DNA of 64,000 nt from CBDBLK01 sp965243145 (lineage in GTDB: Bacteria; Bdellovibrionota; Bacteriovoracia; Bacteriovoracales; Bacteriovoracaceae): assembly GCA_965243145.1 (NCBI GenBank), contig CBDEUB010000002.1, positions 1,116,001 through 1,180,000 on the forward strand, written 5' to 3'. Shown piece by piece: positions 43,841-51,603 of the stretch. Each line of letters opens with the position of its first letter. Within the stretch, counting starts at the first letter, position 1. The position numbers and the translations under genes are program-made. The notes beneath the pieces were generated by a model. That model was not told the DNA's origin. It saw nothing but the letters and a program-made list of their open reading frames with translations, and made no database searches.

Positions 43841-44640
43841 TTCTCTTTAGACTTAAACACGGCGCTGATATATTCCCGGTTGAGACGGGCGATATTGGAA
43901 ATGTCGATGTCTTTGGGGCAACTGGCCTGACATTCGGCCTCGTTGGTGCAATTGCCAAACCCCAGGCGATCCATGGTTTCCACCATATTGATCACGCGTG
44001 CCGAGGCCTCAGGTTTCCCTTGAGGCAACAGCGCCAATTGGGAAACTTTAGCACCCACAAACAGCATTGCCGAGGCGTTTTTACAACTGGCCACACAGGC
44101 CCCGCAACCGATACAGGCAGCGGCATCCATGGCCAAATCGGCACACTCTTTGGAAACCAAAGTTTGGTTGGCCTCCGGCGCTTGGCCCGTGCGCACGGAA
44201 GTGTACCCTCCCGCCGCCATGAGTTCATCGAAGGCCGATCGATCCACCATCAAATCTTTTAGCACTGGAAAGGCCCGCGCGCGGAAAGGTTCGATGACGA
44301 TGGTGTCGCCATCTTCAAAAGATCGCATGTGCAACTGGCAAGTGGTAGTGGCCGGCCGGGGGCCATGGGCCTGGCCATTGATCATCAGGGAACACATGCC
44401 GCAAATCCCCTCGCGGCAGTCGTGGTCGAAGGCCACCGGGCCACTACCCTCGGAAACCAATTTTTCGTTGAGTTGATCGAGCATTTCCAAAAAGGAACTG
44501 TCGGGAGAGACGCCCTTTAAAGTGTAATCCTCCATGCGGCCTTCGGCATTGGCCGCCTCCTGACGCCAGATTCTCAATTTGAGAGTCATCTTGGCGTTGG
44601 AGGCCGCCGGGGAAGTTGTCGATTGTTCATCTTGGCCCAT
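43837..44640 (-). CDS. sdhB: Succinate dehydrogenase/fumarate reductase iron-sulfur subunit
   Basis: A 267-residue subunit with three Fe-S clusters: the 2Fe-2S site CREGICGMCSLMINGQ, then CIGCGACVASCKN and CTNEAECQASCPKDI for the 4Fe-4S and 3Fe-4S sites. It transfers electrons from SdhA to the membrane anchor. It is the last gene of sdhCAB, starting 9 bases after sdhA. The last codon and stop are formed by the palindromic element. Confidence 0.95.
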   Translation of the reverse strand: MGQDEQSTTSPAASNAKMTLKLRIWRQEAANAEGRMEDYTLKGVSPDSSFLEMLDQLNEKLVSEGSGPVAFDHDCREGICGMCSLMINGQAHGPRPATTTCQLHMRSFEDGDTIVIEPFRARAFPVLKDLMVDRSAFDELMAAGGYTSVRTGQAPEANQTLVSKECADLAMDAAACIGCGACVASCKNASAMLFVGAKVSQLALLPQGKPEASARVINMVETMDRLGFGNCTNEAECQASCPKDIDISNIARLNREYISAVFKSKEK

Positions 44641-44649
44641 ACTTCCTCC

Positions 44650-46584
44650 CTATTTGTACGACCTCTGGGTGAGAGGGACATGTTCAAAGCGCAGTTCCTC
44701 GGTATTGCGCACTTGGGGTGTCCCCTCTCCGGCCCACTCCCAGGCCGCCACATGACTGAAGTTTTCGTCGTCGCGCTTGGCCTCGTTGTCCTCGGTTTGA
44801 AACTCCTCGCGGAAGTGCCCTCCACAAGATTCCCGCCGTTCGAGAGCATCCCGCGCCATCAATTCCCCCAACTCCAAAAAGTCGGCCACCCGGTTGGCCT
44901 TTTCCAATTCCACATTGACTCCCACTTCCGATCCGGTGACTTTGACATCCTTCCAAAACTCCTGGCGCAGGGTTTGAATGTCGGAGATGGCGCGCTCTAG
45001 GCCCTGCTGGTTGCGAGCCATGCCGACCCCCTCCCACATAATGTGGCCCAATTGTTTGTGAAAAGTGTCCACCGAGCGCAGCCCGCCCACCGAACGCAAT
45101 TTGTGAAAGCGCTCCTTGGCCCTGCGTAGGGCCTGGTCAAATTCCGGTTCGCCGGTGGTGACTTTGACCTCGCGGTTGCCCTCGCTGGCCAGGTAGTGGG
45201 CCAAAGTGTAGGGGATCACAAAATAGCCGTCGGCCAGGCCCTGCATTAACGCCGAGGCCCCCAAGCGGTTGGCCCCGTGGTCGGAAAAATTGGCCTCCCC
45301 CAGGGCAAAGCAACCGGGGATGGTGGTCTGCAAGTGGTAGTCCACCCACAACCCCCCCATGGTGTAGTGGACGGCGGGGTAAATGCGCATGGGAGCGACA
45401 TAGGGGTCTTCGTCGGTGATCCGGTTGTACATGTCGAACAGGTTGCCGTAACGCTCGCGGATGGCACTCTCCCCGTGGCGTTTGATGGCGTTGGCAAAAT
45501 CCAAGTACACCGCCACTCCAGTGCTCCCCACCCCCTTGCCCGCATCGACCTGTTCTTTGGCGTTGCGGGAGGCGACATCGCGGGGAACCAGATTGCCAAA
45601 GGAGGGATACTTGCGCTCCAAAAAATAATCCCGCTCCGATTCGGGAATCTCCCCCGGGAGGCGTTTGTCCCCCGCTTTGGCGGGCACCCACACCCGGCCG
45701 TCATTGCGCAAAGATTCGCTCATCAAAGTCAGCTTGGACTGGGCATCCCCGTGGACGGGAATACAGGTGGGGTGGATTTGGGTGTAGCAGGGATTGGCGA
45801 ACATGGCCCCCTTTTTGTGGGCCTTCCAGGCCGCCGAACCGTTGGAAGTCATGGCATTGGTGGAGAGAAAATAGACATTGCCGTACCCTCCGGTACACAA
45901 GAGGACGGCATCGGCGGCGTAGGCGTTCAATTCCCCGGTAATAATGTGGCGGGTGACGATCCCCTGCGCCCGCCCCTGCACCACCACCAAGTCCACCATT
46001 TCCTCGCGAGTGTGGAGCGTGATCTGGCGCTTGCTCACTTCCTTCATCATCGCCGAGTAGGCCCCCAGCAAAAGTTGTTGGCCAGTTTGTCCGCGGGCGT
46101 AGAATGTGCGCGACACTTGCGCCCCCCCAAAAGAGCGGTTGGCCAGCGTGCCTCCGTACTCGCGGGCAAAGGGTACCCCTTGGGCCACACACTGGTCGAT
46201 AATGGAGTTGGAAACTTGCGCCAGCCGGTAGACATTGGCCTCCCGGGCGCGGTAATCCCCACCCTTAACCGTGTCATAAAACAAACGCCACACCGAATCC
46301 CCGTCGTTGGGGTAATTTTTGGCGGCGTTGATCCCCCCCTGGGCGGCAATACTGTGCGCCCGCCGCGGGGAATCTTGCAGGCAAAAAGCGCGCACTGGAT
46401 GGCCCAATTCCGCCAGAGTGGCCGCCGCCGAGGCCCCCGCCAGGCCCGTCCCCACCACGATAATTTCAAACTTGCGGCGGTTGGCGGGATTCACCAACTG
46501 CATGTCGAAGCGATGCCGATCCCACGCGTCCTGAATGGCCACCCCGCGGGGAACTTTGCCGTCGAGGGTTTTAGGTTCGGCCAT
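44650..46584 (-). CDS. sdhA: Succinate dehydrogenase/fumarate reductase flavoprotein subunit
   Basis: A 644-residue catalytic subunit oxidising succinate to fumarate. It shows the FAD site IIVVGTGLAGASAAATLAELG, the covalent-FAD region RAHSIAAQGGINAAKN, and active-site blocks HPTCIPVHG and HYTMGGLWVDY. ATG 46584 follows GGAGGTG. The length and the SdhC type match the non-classical (b558) class, where the protein is longer than the E. coli SdhA N-terminus suggests. Confidence 0.95.
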   Translation of the reverse strand: MAEPKTLDGKVPRGVAIQDAWDRHRFDMQLVNPANRRKFEIIVVGTGLAGASAAATLAELGHPVRAFCLQDSPRRAHSIAAQGGINAAKNYPNDGDSVWRLFYDTVKGGDYRAREANVYRLAQVSNSIIDQCVAQGVPFAREYGGTLANRSFGGAQVSRTFYARGQTGQQLLLGAYSAMMKEVSKRQITLHTREEMVDLVVVQGRAQGIVTRHIITGELNAYAADAVLLCTGGYGNVYFLSTNAMTSNGSAAWKAHKKGAMFANPCYTQIHPTCIPVHGDAQSKLTLMSESLRNDGRVWVPAKAGDKRLPGEIPESERDYFLERKYPSFGNLVPRDVASRNAKEQVDAGKGVGSTGVAVYLDFANAIKRHGESAIRERYGNLFDMYNRITDEDPYVAPMRIYPAVHYTMGGLWVDYHLQTTIPGCFALGEANFSDHGANRLGASALMQGLADGYFVIPYTLAHYLASEGNREVKVTTGEPEFDQALRRAKERFHKLRSVGGLRSVDTFHKQLGHIMWEGVGMARNQQGLERAISDIQTLRQEFWKDVKVTGSEVGVNVELEKANRVADFLELGELMARDALERRESCGGHFREEFQTEDNEAKRDDENFSHVAAWEWAGEGTPQVRNTEELRFEHVPLTQRSYK

Positions 46585-46585
46585 A

Positions 46586-47272
46586 TCACCCACCTCCTTG
46601 CAAATAACAATACACCGGAAGGGCGGCAAACCCCAGCGCCAAGGCCACGGCAAAAGCGCGGCAAGAGAGTTGGCAGAGGGCATGGTATTGGGGGTGGTGC
46701 CACCCCAGGGATTGAAAGGCACTCCACACCCCGTGGCCCAAGTGCATTCCCAACGCCAACATGGCCGCCAAATACCAGGCCACCGCCCAGGGATTTTGAA
46801 AATACTCCACCACCAGGCGGTAGAGGTCGCGCATGGAAGTGTCGCCGTACTCGGCCGAGTAGTATGGCCCAAATTTAAAGTGCCAAATGTGCAACACCAA
46901 AAAGATCAAGATCGTGAGGCCCGTCCAGGGCATGGTGGAAGAGGCCATATTGGCCCCCCGCCCGGTGTGCACCTTTTGGCAATAGGCGTGCCCGCGAGCG
47001 CGATGGTTGAGGTAGGTCAAGTGCCCCGCCAACACAATGTGGGTTAAAAAGAGCAGGCCCAACCCCGCTTCGGCCAGGTAGATCAAGGGATTGGACATCA
47101 AGGTGTGGGCGTAGCGGTTAAAGGCCTCGGGGCCTATATAGATGAGGCAATTGCCGGCCAAGTGAAGCACCAAAAAAGCGCACAGGGAAAGGCCCGACAG
47201 GGCCATGACTTGCTTTTTGGCGACGGAAGAATTGAGGCGCGAAAACAACCGCCACGGAAGAAAATCGAACAT
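46586..47272 (-). CDS. sdhC: Succinate dehydrogenase cytochrome b558 subunit
   Basis: A 228-residue membrane anchor with five membrane segments, single-subunit type (no sdhD). SLCAFLVLHLAGNCLIYIG, LTHIVLAGHLTYLNHRARG, LIFLVLHIWHFKFGP and LALGMHLGHGVWSAFQSLGW provide the haem His ligands of the b558 family. Two haems b and a quinone site are expected. ATG 47272 has GGGAGG upstream. Its promoter region carries palindromic-element copy 4. Confidence 0.92.
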   Translation of the reverse strand: MFDFLPWRLFSRLNSSVAKKQVMALSGLSLCAFLVLHLAGNCLIYIGPEAFNRYAHTLMSNPLIYLAEAGLGLLFLTHIVLAGHLTYLNHRARGHAYCQKVHTGRGANMASSTMPWTGLTILIFLVLHIWHFKFGPYYSAEYGDTSMRDLYRLVVEYFQNPWAVAWYLAAMLALGMHLGHGVWSAFQSLGWHHPQYHALCQLSCRAFAVALALGFAALPVYCYLQGGG

Positions 47273-47344
47273 GAGGCCACCCACCTCCCTGGGGGTTTTC
47301 CCAGTTTGGCCCAACCGCCAAAAGGTGTCCAGTTATTTTTTCTT

Positions 47345-47507
47345 GTAACTGCCCACACTTCAGGCCATCTTGTGGGTCAACTTCGCCATCACTCCCTGCG
47401 ATGTGCCTGTAGCACACCTCAGTCGCTCTGTCTTGTTTCCCCCCAATCTGGCCTAAATTGTGAGCACTTACCCTGCTTTTATTATGATTTTAGGTGTGAT
47501 CAGTTAT
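47345..47507. repeat. Palindromic mobile element, copy 4 (core 47345-47471 plus outer arm)
   Basis: The core starts GTAACTGCCCACACTTCAG and ends revcomp GTAAGTGCTCACAATTTAG. The outer arm shares CCTGCTTTTATTATGATTTT and GGTGTGA with copy 2. The inner hairpin is GTGTGC/GCACAT, a compensated variant. It is flanked by an exact 15-bp direct repeat CAGTTATTTTTTCTT (47330-47344 and 47501-47515), the right one overlapping the outer arm. It lies between sdhC and the next gene, in the sdh promoter region. Confidence 0.8.
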
Positions 47508-48739
47508 TTTTTCTTTTGTAACTGGCGAACGGCGTTCTCCATATCCTGGACTTCCCACTCCAATTCCCGAACGACTTCCTTAAAACTCGACAAATCTTCC
47601 GGACGGGGATCCCAAATGCGCATGGAGGGCCTCAACCTGTCGTACTCCAGCGCCCGCATGCGGGTGAGTTCCACCGCACTGGAAAGCAATGAACTTCTCT
47701 CCTCTAAAATTTCACTGGTGTAAAAACGAATTAAATCTTTTCTCCAACGGTTCTCCTCGGCCAAGGCCTGCAAACTGTACTGGGGAAAAGCGCCACGATG
47801 AATACGATTGATAATTTTAGTCAGGAGCAAGCTAAAAATTTCCCGGTGGGTATCGGTTTCGGAAAAGCGGCCCGCGGGGCCAGATAGGGCGTAATAATCG
47901 TCGAGGGTGTCAAACTGGGAAGGGAAAACATCAACGAAGTCCTCCACCCAAGCAAAACTGGGGAAAGTATCTTTGGCCACCAGGCGCAGTTCGTGCAAAT
48001 CGATAAGGCCGTCCAATTCCTCGCCAAACTCGGCGCGGATGACGGCATAATTTTCAAAGGGATTGTTCGTCACCCAGTCGGCGTGCTGCTTGATCCCTTG
48101 CACCCGGGACTGCATTTTTTCCGCCGCCGCCATCTTGTGGGCCAATTCGTCCACCTGGCCCTCCAAGTCGTCAATATAACGCCTCAAATACAAATATTTT
48201 TGCAGTTTTGTTTGGTACTCCATGTGCTTGGCCACGACTTGGGGAGGGGACTGCCACTGGCCACTCCTCACCATGGCAGCATAAAAATCCGATTTGGCCT
48301 CGATCAAGGCCAATTTTTTGGCCGGCAAGCTGTCGGAGTTGATCCAAAACCCGCCCGAGTGGCCCTCCATTTTGGCGACGAAAATGTGGGGGTCTTTCCC
48401 CTCGGGAACGCTGGGCCGCAAGCGCCCGTCGGGGGGCAACGCCACCGAGTCCAAACGGTCATCTCCCAGCAACTTGAGCATGGCCTGGTAGAGAGAGGGA
48501 AATTCCGATAAATCATCGGCGTAAACCGCCCGCATCCCCGGCACCGAAGCAGAACTCAAATCGAGCAAGCGGATACCAAAAACAGCATTGTTGTTTACAA
48601 TTTTGGCGGCCAGGCCTTCACAATCATTGGGGGCAGAGGAATCCAAGGCGGCGGAGGCAAAAAAGGGCCACTGGGCCACCACCAGGGCCAAAAGTCCCAA
48701 AATCTGCAAAATTTTTCGATGGCCAATAGGCATAAACAA
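47504..48739 (-). CDS. Secreted protein of unknown function
   Basis: A 411-residue protein with a signal peptide (ILQILGLLALVVAQWPFFASA). The mature part is mostly helical with coiled-coil stretches (LRRYIDDLEGQVDELAHKMAAAEKMQ; C-terminal FKEVVRELEWEVQDMENAVRQLQ). Its general plan (N-terminal helical region, central YQTKLQKYLYL) is reminiscent of the tandem pair at 39779-42446, but similarity is too weak to claim. Its stop lies in the 15-bp direct repeat beside palindromic copy 4. Confidence 0.72.
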   Translation of the reverse strand: MFMPIGHRKILQILGLLALVVAQWPFFASAALDSSAPNDCEGLAAKIVNNNAVFGIRLLDLSSASVPGMRAVYADDLSEFPSLYQAMLKLLGDDRLDSVALPPDGRLRPSVPEGKDPHIFVAKMEGHSGGFWINSDSLPAKKLALIEAKSDFYAAMVRSGQWQSPPQVVAKHMEYQTKLQKYLYLRRYIDDLEGQVDELAHKMAAAEKMQSRVQGIKQHADWVTNNPFENYAVIRAEFGEELDGLIDLHELRLVAKDTFPSFAWVEDFVDVFPSQFDTLDDYYALSGPAGRFSETDTHREIFSLLLTKIINRIHRGAFPQYSLQALAEENRWRKDLIRFYTSEILEERSSLLSSAVELTRMRALEYDRLRPSMRIWDPRPEDLSSFKEVVRELEWEVQDMENAVRQLQKKK

Positions 48740-48901
48740 ACTCCCGATTGAGTGCCCCCATTACTACCCCGCGAGCACACCCAGTCAACAACTTTTTTAA
48801 AAATGGGGAATTTTTACATACCTGGAAGGGCCACTTTATGGCCATGGCCCCCACCGTACGAAAAAATTGACAATCCGCCGAAAACAGGTTATGAAGGAAG
48901 C

Positions 48902-49576
48902 ATGAAGAAAAATTTAACAGTGGGAGCATTATTTTTGTTGGCCAGTGCATGGCTTTGGCTTTCCAACGAGGGGGCCGGAATTTCCTACGACCCCCCGTTC
49001 TCCCAAGCGGAAGCGGAAACCGACTGGGAACTGCCCCAGTCCAGTCCACCAATCCCTACTCCTCCCGTTCCCCAGGCCACACAGGCCCCAAAAGTGATGC
49101 CCGTACCCGTCTCCGCCGTGCGCCCCCCCGCTCCAAAAAAAGCACCGCCTCCAGCGCGCAAGGCCTCGGCACCGCCCCCGCCACCCTCTGGGCCAGCGGA
49201 ACCAACGCCTCTGCCCGGCAAAATGAAATATTTGGAGCAAGTCGAAGAGAGCTGGGGAGCGGTCACCACCCACCTGTTTAACGAGCGCTTTGGCATGGGC
49301 CAAGAGGACTATCAGGAATACCTGCGCTTGCGCAATGCCTTTCAAACGGAAAAGAAAGTCACTCTTGAGGAACGCGCCGCTGCGGGCCTTACTCCCGAGG
49401 AAGAACGGCAAATTGTGGAGAGCATCAGACAGCGCCACCACGAGGATTTGCGCCGGCAAATCGGCGACGACCGCTTTGAAGACTACCGCTTGACCCTGTC
49501 CCGTTTCAACCAGGCCCTGCGCCTCCAGCGCGCCCAAAGTGGGGGGAGCGTTTCCAGCGCCACCATTGAATTTTAA
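48902..49576 (+). CDS. Proline-rich exported protein of unknown function
   Basis: A 224-residue protein: N-terminal hydrophobic segment (LTVGALFLLASAWLWLS), a Pro/Ala/Lys-rich linker (residues 45-110, with APKKAPPPARKASAPPPPP) and a charged helical C-terminal domain (YLEQVEESWGAVTTHLFNERFGMGQEDYQEYLRL). The layout, anchor plus Pro-rich spacer plus compact domain, suits a protein spanning periplasmic space. GAAGGAAG precedes ATG 48902. Confidence 0.75.
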   Translation: MKKNLTVGALFLLASAWLWLSNEGAGISYDPPFSQAEAETDWELPQSSPPIPTPPVPQATQAPKVMPVPVSAVRPPAPKKAPPPARKASAPPPPPSGPAEPTPLPGKMKYLEQVEESWGAVTTHLFNERFGMGQEDYQEYLRLRNAFQTEKKVTLEERAAAGLTPEEERQIVESIRQRHHEDLRRQIGDDRFEDYRLTLSRFNQALRLQRAQSGGSVSSATIEF

Positions 49577-49585
49577 AACCGCCCC

Positions 49586-50221
49586 TCAATCCCGGGAAGT
49601 TTTTTTGCGCGTCGTCTTTCTGGCCGTGCGCTGAACTCGGCCGGCGGTGCGGCCCGGGGATCGACTCGAAGTTCGGCCCGAAGCACGACCAATGGAAAAC
49701 CAGTGCTCGGCGGTAATGGGGTGGAAATAATCCGCCTCGTCTTTGAGCATTGCCGAGGTCGTCTTGGCCACCGAAGCAATTTCCACCCGCACACCCTCGT
49801 TTTTCAAGTGGCGCACCAATTCGACATAATCGCTGTCCCCCGAGAGAATGATGATGGTGTCCACCTTGCTGGCCAGTTGAGTGGCCTTGATGGAGAGGGG
49901 AATGTCCGCCGACTTGTGGCATGGCCTGACCGACCCGTGAAAGCGGTTGTAGAGCCGCTCTTCGAGTTTGGAGGAGATATTTTTCCCCTCGCGAAAGTAC
50001 ACCAGGCGGTTGAGGCCGCGGTTGTCCAACAGTTCCGGGATAAGCACATCGAAATTGAGCATACTGCCCTGATCCCCGGTCATGGAGTGAATACTGCGCT
50101 CAATATTATTGCCATCCACCAAAATCGCCACCGACTGGTTGATGACGACATCCCGCGGAGAAGGCAAAGAATTTGATGCGGCCATTTTGGTGGCGGTATC
50201 CCGACTGTTCACACCCGACAC
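49586..50221 (-). CDS. NYN-domain (LabA/DUF88) RNase-like protein
   Basis: About 200 residues of NYN (PIN-like) nuclease fold: VAILVDGNNIERSI, LLDNRGLNRLVYFREG, DIPLSIKATQLASKVDTIIILSGDSDYVELVRHLKNEGVRVEI. The three conserved Asp expected for metal binding are present. The C-terminal 35 residues are very basic (RTSSRSPGRTAGRVQRTARKTTRKK), a likely RNA-binding tail. Start GTG 50221 or ATG 50185. Its end faces the Pro-rich gene, 9 bases away. Confidence 0.85.
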   Translation of the reverse strand: MSGVNSRDTATKMAASNSLPSPRDVVINQSVAILVDGNNIERSIHSMTGDQGSMLNFDVLIPELLDNRGLNRLVYFREGKNISSKLEERLYNRFHGSVRPCHKSADIPLSIKATQLASKVDTIIILSGDSDYVELVRHLKNEGVRVEIASVAKTTSAMLKDEADYFHPITAEHWFSIGRASGRTSSRSPGRTAGRVQRTARKTTRKKTSRD

Positions 50222-50379
50222 CTTAAACTGGCCAAGGGGAAATTGCCTAGTCTCCCCGGAACAAGGCCCAATTTTCGATTAATACATTGCAAAAAACTCT
50301 ATGAATTTGACAGAAGTTACCCAAATTTTTAGCTTCGGGAGTGTGCCAAATCTTTGGCCACATTTTTTAAGGGGCCATA

Positions 50380-51354
50380 TTGGAGAAGCAAGTTAAGGCC
50401 AAGAAGTCCAAAAAATCTGGAGACACGAAATCCAACCATCACGATGCCCTTTTCAAGGGTGTTTTTATCGACAAAAAATATGGCCTCGATATATTCCGCC
50501 TAGTTTTCACCCCAGCGGAGTTTCGCCTTTTCAAATGGAAAACCCTCAAATCTGAGGCCACGCTTTTTCTCGATGAGGAATGGAAGGAAAGGCGCGCCGA
50601 CCTCGTTTTTTCGGTCAAACTGCGAAACGACAAGTCCGCAAAAATCGTGCTGTTGCTCGAACACAAGAGTCATCAAGACCCCTCGCTCTTGAGACAACTT
50701 CTTGAATACCAAACCCGCATCTACACTCGCAAAAAGGGAACCGCCGCCATTGGTGAGGCGATTATTCCCATTGTGATCTATCACGGCCGAGAAAAGCACT
50801 GGAAGGGGCCTTTGCGCTTTCAGGACTCCATTAAAGGCCTCTCTCAAGGCCTCCGTCGGCATTTTGGGGAGAACATACTCGATTTTAAGTGCCGCCTGCT
50901 CAACCTTCAAGACATGGCCTCCTGGAGAAAAAAGAAGTTGACAACCACTCCCATTTTATTCATAATGGCCTCAATTTGGCAGGTAAAGGAAGAAACCGTG
51001 GTGGAACTTCTCCAACTTGCCAAAAGACTGGACTCCAAGGAACGCGAAGACTTATTAGGAAATGCTGTCAATTATATCCGCCACCACAACAAAAAATTTA
51101 CCTGGAAGAGGCTCCAGGAAATTGAAGCAAAGGCCATAAAAAACGAAGGAGAGAGAATTATGCCCGCCCTGAAATCATTTTTGGAAATGGAGCGCGAGGA
51201 AGGACGCGAGGAAGGACGCGAGGAAGGTATGGAGAAAGGCCTTCAAAAAGTGGCCTTGAAGATGCTGAAGAGCGGTTTTAGCATTGAAATCATCAAAGAA
51301 AATACAGGCCTTTCAGAGGACGAAATTAAGGCCCTCAAGCACTCAAAAAACTGA
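50380..51354 (+). CDS. Rpn-family PD-(D/E)XK nuclease (recombination-promoting/anti-phage type)
   Basis: A 324-residue protein of the Rpn/YhgA-like transposase_31 family. HHDALFKGVF, then RADLVFSVKLRNDKSAKIVLLLEHKSHQDPSLLRQLLEYQTRIY carry the D-x(n)-E-x-K nuclease core; PIVIYHGREKHWKG is a family signature. Rpn proteins act as DNA endonucleases and have been linked to phage defence. The C-terminal 65 codons form a separable unit with an internal start (51160). TTG 50380 follows AAGGGGCC. Confidence 0.87.
   Translation: MEKQVKAKKSKKSGDTKSNHHDALFKGVFIDKKYGLDIFRLVFTPAEFRLFKWKTLKSEATLFLDEEWKERRADLVFSVKLRNDKSAKIVLLLEHKSHQDPSLLRQLLEYQTRIYTRKKGTAAIGEAIIPIVIYHGREKHWKGPLRFQDSIKGLSQGLRRHFGENILDFKCRLLNLQDMASWRKKKLTTTPILFIMASIWQVKEETVVELLQLAKRLDSKEREDLLGNAVNYIRHHNKKFTWKRLQEIEAKAIKNEGERIMPALKSFLEMEREEGREEGREEGMEKGLQKVALKMLKSGFSIEIIKENTGLSEDEIKALKHSKN
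51160..51354 (+). CDS. Candidate intragenic small protein of the Rpn gene (RpnS-like)
   Basis: Within the Rpn frame, ATG 51160 is preceded by GAAGGAGAGAGAATT, an almost ideal ribosome site. The product would be 64 residues: MPALKSFLEMEREEG, a short EEGREEGMEKG repeat and ALKMLKSGFSIEIIKENTGLSEDEIKAL. In E. coli Rpn genes an internally translated C-terminal protein inhibits the full nuclease; the arrangement here is the same. The presence of a second, free-standing copy of this cassette right after supports independent expression. Confidence 0.6.
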   Translation: MPALKSFLEMEREEGREEGREEGMEKGLQKVALKMLKSGFSIEIIKENTGLSEDEIKALKHSKN

Positions 51355-51366
51355 GAGGAAAGAATC

Positions 51367-51530
51367 ATGCCCGCCCTGAAATCATTTTTGGAAATGGAGC
51401 GCGAGGAAGGCATCGAGCAAGGCCGTATAGAGGTTGCCCGCAACCTTCTCGCTGAAGGGACAGATCCCAAATTTGTCAGTAAGGCACGGGGTTGGCCCTT
51501 GAAGAAGTAAAAAAACTTATCGGGAAATAG
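51367..51530 (+). pseudogene. Duplicated Rpn C-terminal cassette, frameshifted
   Basis: ATG 51367, with GAGAGGAAAG upstream, starts MPALKSFLEMEREEG, identical to the internal start of the preceding gene. It then diverges to IEQGRIEVARNLLAEGTDPKFVSKA, the usual Rpn tail. A one-base loss near 51485 sends the frame to TAA 51508-51510; reading one base over restores TGLALEEVKKLIGK to TAG 51528-51530. It looks like a recombined spare C-terminal module that has begun to decay. Confidence 0.75.
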
Positions 51531-51549
51531 GCCTTTAAAAATCCAAACA

Positions 51550-51580
51550 AAAAAGCACCCGCGAAGGGGGTGCTTTCTCT
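51550..51580. terminator. Bidirectional terminator between Rpn cassette and RCC1 lipoprotein A
   Basis: Stem AAAGCACCC/GGGTGCTTT with a 7-base loop (51552-51576), flanked by A-rich and T-rich sides, between two convergent genes. Confidence 0.82.
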
Positions 51581-51603
51581 ACAAAACCTAAGAAGAAAAG
51601 CTC

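Noticed and set aside
45277..46878. A 533-codon open frame antisense to sdhA
   Set aside because: It is a shadow of the GC-rich sdhA codon pattern: no ribosome site, no recognisable domains, and sdhA itself is beyond doubt.
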